Source: JBHGBB01 sp041946755
GTDB taxonomy: Bacteria; UBP4; UBA4092; JAOAEQ01
Assembly (NCBI GenBank): GCA_041946755.1
Contig: JBHGBB010000034.1
Location: 1 to 23,577, forward strand
Length of the DNA stretch: 23,577 nt
Direction of reading: 5' to 3'
Position 1 is the first letter of the stretch; each line of letters starts with the position of its first letter. Made by a program: the position numbers and the translations under genes. This document shows, in pieces, positions 22,098 through 23,577 of this stretch. Under the pieces are notes generated by a model. That model had not been told where the DNA came from, did no database searches, and saw nothing but the letters and a program-made list of their open reading frames with translations.

Positions 22098-22132
22098 TTG
22101 ATACGAACGAGATATTATCTCGTTCGTATCAA
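22098..22132. repeat. 17-bp perfect palindrome 3' of the 178-residue protein gene
   Basis: The arms 22098-22114 (TTGATACGAACGAGATA) and 22116-22132 are exact reverse complements around a single central base. It lies about 62 bases past the stop of the upstream minus-strand gene and before the promoter of the DNRLRE gene. No U-tract follows on either strand. Confidence 0.85.
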
Positions 22133-22193
22133 GACAGGTATACACACCAGATTTATTCGGTTTAATTCGTATGCTTAGCAGCAAATTGATTTT

Positions 22194-22730
22194 TTATCGG
22201 GAATGGTAATATTCCAATATTTCGGGAGTAGGTATGAATGGATTAGGGATGGGTTTATTATCAGCTAATAATGCCATATAGACACCGCAATATAGACTTG
22301 TTCCTAGAGTCGGCTCTTTTCCTGCTGCCTGTTCCCATTGAGAGCGGATATCAGCATCAGCCGATTTCCAGGCAGAACTGGCTATCTGCATTCGGGTTTG
22401 CTGTATCTGCCGGGCAGGAGTAACCTGATACGGTTTCCGGGGTTTTCTCCGGCCATAATCCTGCCGCTCGATTGGTGCAGCATATGAAGCAGTGCCTACC
22501 GGACCGGATTTAGCGAACTGCAATTTCGGTTCTAAATAAACCAATTTCGATTTATCTAGTTCTGCCGGGAATAATACCTGATTTATGCTTTCATATACCA
22601 ACCGATGAAATTCCGATTGAGTACTTACCGGCTGATTCTGCACCTTACTATACAATACTGCCGCTAATTTATCTAATACTTCATCGAAATCTTTGTTTAC
22701 TTGAATATAACTCGGATTAGGGTTTTTCAT
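22194..22730 (-). CDS. Unknown 178-residue protein
   Basis: I do not recognise a named family. The start is the ATG at 22730 (MKNPNPSYIQVNKDFDEVLD), with AGAGG (22735-22739) just upstream and a near-consensus promoter at 22762-22791. A longer frame to 22781 would begin inside the promoter spacer and is rejected. The N-terminal half (about 10-65) is predicted helical. A proline- and arginine-rich stretch (RRKPRKPYQVTPARQ) forms a basic linker near the middle. The C-terminal part reads SSAWKSADADIRSQWEQAAG, a tryptophan-spaced helical pattern that also occurs in small uncharacterised proteins, some phage-borne. No signal peptide or membrane segment. It stands alone in its own transcript, bounded on the 3' side by a perfect palindrome. 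Confidence 0.75.
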   Translation of the reverse strand: MKNPNPSYIQVNKDFDEVLDKLAAVLYSKVQNQPVSTQSEFHRLVYESINQVLFPAELDKSKLVYLEPKLQFAKSGPVGTASYAAPIERQDYGRRKPRKPYQVTPARQIQQTRMQIASSAWKSADADIRSQWEQAAGKEPTLGTSLYCGVYMALLADNKPIPNPFIPTPEILEYYHSR

Positions 22731-22761
22731 AATACCTCTATACCTATAACAATTTATAGTT

Positions 22762-22791
22762 ATTATAGAATAGGATAACATGAAAATGCAA
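22762..22791 (-). promoter_or_regulatory. Promoter TTGCAT-N18-TATAAT for the 178-residue protein
   Basis: On the minus strand, TTGCAT (22786-22791) and a perfect TATAAT (22762-22767) are 18 bases apart. Transcription would start near 22755 and leave about 25 bases before the ATG at 22730, which fixes that start. Confidence 0.75.
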
Positions 22792-22844
22792 GAGGAAAGA
22801 GAAAATACAATTGTTATATCAAGAACTTAGAATTAAGTAGAGTA

Positions 22845-23577
22845 TTACTTGTCAAATTGCACTAAATCCCACAATTCTGTCTCAGGATAACGACTCTTAA
22901 GATTCTTTATAATTGGTAATGCACGTTGTTTCCATTTGATATCCCATGCGTTCAGCCATATCATAAATTTTCTTAGAGCATCGCGGTCTTTATTTATATC
23001 TAATATACCGATAATAACAAATTCTTGAAACCTGAGAACAAAATCTTTTCGTTGAATATTGAGATGTGGCAGAGGATCTGTTCCAAATGAAAGAGGGTGT
23101 TTAAACCATTGTATAAATAGTACATCCACTCTTTCACGGATCAAAGATGTATTCTTATTTGATAAGGTAACAAGATAAGATATTAAGGTAGTTATTTGTC
23201 CTCTGGTTATGCTATCTAATTCACTTGATGGTAGTAATAAGTTCACAAGAATAATCTCTGAAGTTGTTAGCACTTCTTCTTCAACTTCTACGACAAGAAG
23301 ATTCTTTCGGAGTTGAGTTAACCGCCATAAAATATCTTCGTTTCTCGGAAAAGTGCAACACCATACTAAAATATCTTTTATGGTTGATATCGGAATATCT
23401 GGTTGCTTAGCTACATATTTTGTTATAAAACCAGCTGATTCGTTCGTTTTATATATCGCCAACCAACCAAGTAATGCATTCCAGACTACATCGCGATTGC
23501 CTTTAGCATCCAACCAGGCGTTGTATACAAATTGCGCTTCTAACGCGGTCTGGTGTTCGACTAACCATGCTACTATT
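22845..23577 (-). CDS. Helical-repeat protein, C-terminal part (5' end outside window)
   Basis: The frame is open from the right window edge to a TAA at 22845-22847, so at least 243 residues of a longer protein are present and the true start lies outside. The visible N-terminal part shows roughly 35-residue repeats with spaced tryptophan-leucine pairs and A-FV-Y/K patterns: VAWLVEHQTALEAQFVYNAW, then LLGWLAIYKTNESAGFITKY, then a weaker unit around ILVWCCTFPRNEDILWRL. This suggests an alpha-helical solenoid. No catalytic motif is visible in the fragment. Base use differs from the rest of the window: fewer CCGG/TCGA-rich codons and more TTA, ATA, AGA and TCT, which hints at acquisition by transfer. 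Similar helical repeats occur in the C-terminal sensor parts of STAND-type or defence proteins, but that role here is only a guess. Confidence 0.75.
   Translation of the reverse strand, partial: IVAWLVEHQTALEAQFVYNAWLDAKGNRDVVWNALLGWLAIYKTNESAGFITKYVAKQPDIPISTIKDILVWCCTFPRNEDILWRLTQLRKNLLVVEVEEEVLTTSEIILVNLLLPSSELDSITRGQITTLISYLVTLSNKNTSLIRERVDVLFIQWFKHPLSFGTDPLPHLNIQRKDFVLRFQEFVIIGILDINKDRDALRKFMIWLNAWDIKWKQRALPIIKNLKSRYPETELWDLVQFDK

Noticed and set aside
22731..22781. Longer N-terminus for the 178-residue protein
   Set aside because: The extra 17 codons cover the -10 box and promoter spacer; the ribosome binding site supports the ATG at 22730.

Overview
The window looks like chromosomal DNA from an uncultivated, AT-rich bacterium. 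I cannot name the phylum. It mixes conserved bacterial housekeeping genes (tldD/tldE, ispE of the MEP isoprenoid pathway, carB, tRNA-Val, a 31-residue bS22/COX24-like basic protein) with large secreted proteins (SBBP beta-propeller, DNRLRE domain). Genes are widely spaced, and every protein gene but one lies on the minus strand. No transposase, integrase or CRISPR array is visible.

Layout, in coordinate order: start of tldE (1-134, cut by the window edge), tldD, tRNA-Val(GAC) with its own promoter, ispE, the tiny ribosomal-type protein, a phosphohexomutase and a class II aldolase with an unusual C-terminal cysteine cluster (3040-5746). Next comes a 465-bp spacer with a 20-bp perfect hairpin, a clear intrinsic terminator, a second hairpin and a three-copy 40-bp repeat. 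A secreted-protein region follows (6212-9833): a seven-repeat beta-propeller protein with two C-terminal beta-rich modules, then a broken relative that keeps only the N-terminal domain plus a decayed piece of the same module. carB and a probable sugar-nucleotide operon (13352-17931, transcribed leftward: radical SAM/B12 protein, GHMP kinase, GalU-like nucleotidyltransferase, SDR epimerase, carB) come next. Divergent from that operon is the only plus-strand gene, a GH36-type alpha-galactosidase. The right end holds a secreted DNRLRE protein with the same tandem C-terminal modules as the propeller protein, an unknown 178-residue protein with a strong promoter, and a truncated helical-repeat protein of different base composition.

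Functional links: the kinase, pyrophosphorylase and epimerase form a plausible route from a free sugar to a UDP-sugar without GalT. The divergent alpha-galactosidase could supply galactose to it (inference). Phosphohexomutase and aldolase belong to central sugar metabolism. The two secreted proteins and the pseudogene share one C-terminal module, which suggests a common surface-retention or carbohydrate-binding role.

The most unusual feature is not a gene. Most intergenic gaps carry short arrays of 7-bp words (a few of 8 bp), with a different word at each place. Several arrays abut or run through stop codons, and some are arranged as inverted pairs that would fold as RNA hairpins. A second class of element, long perfect palindromes without U-tracts, sits 3' of genes.
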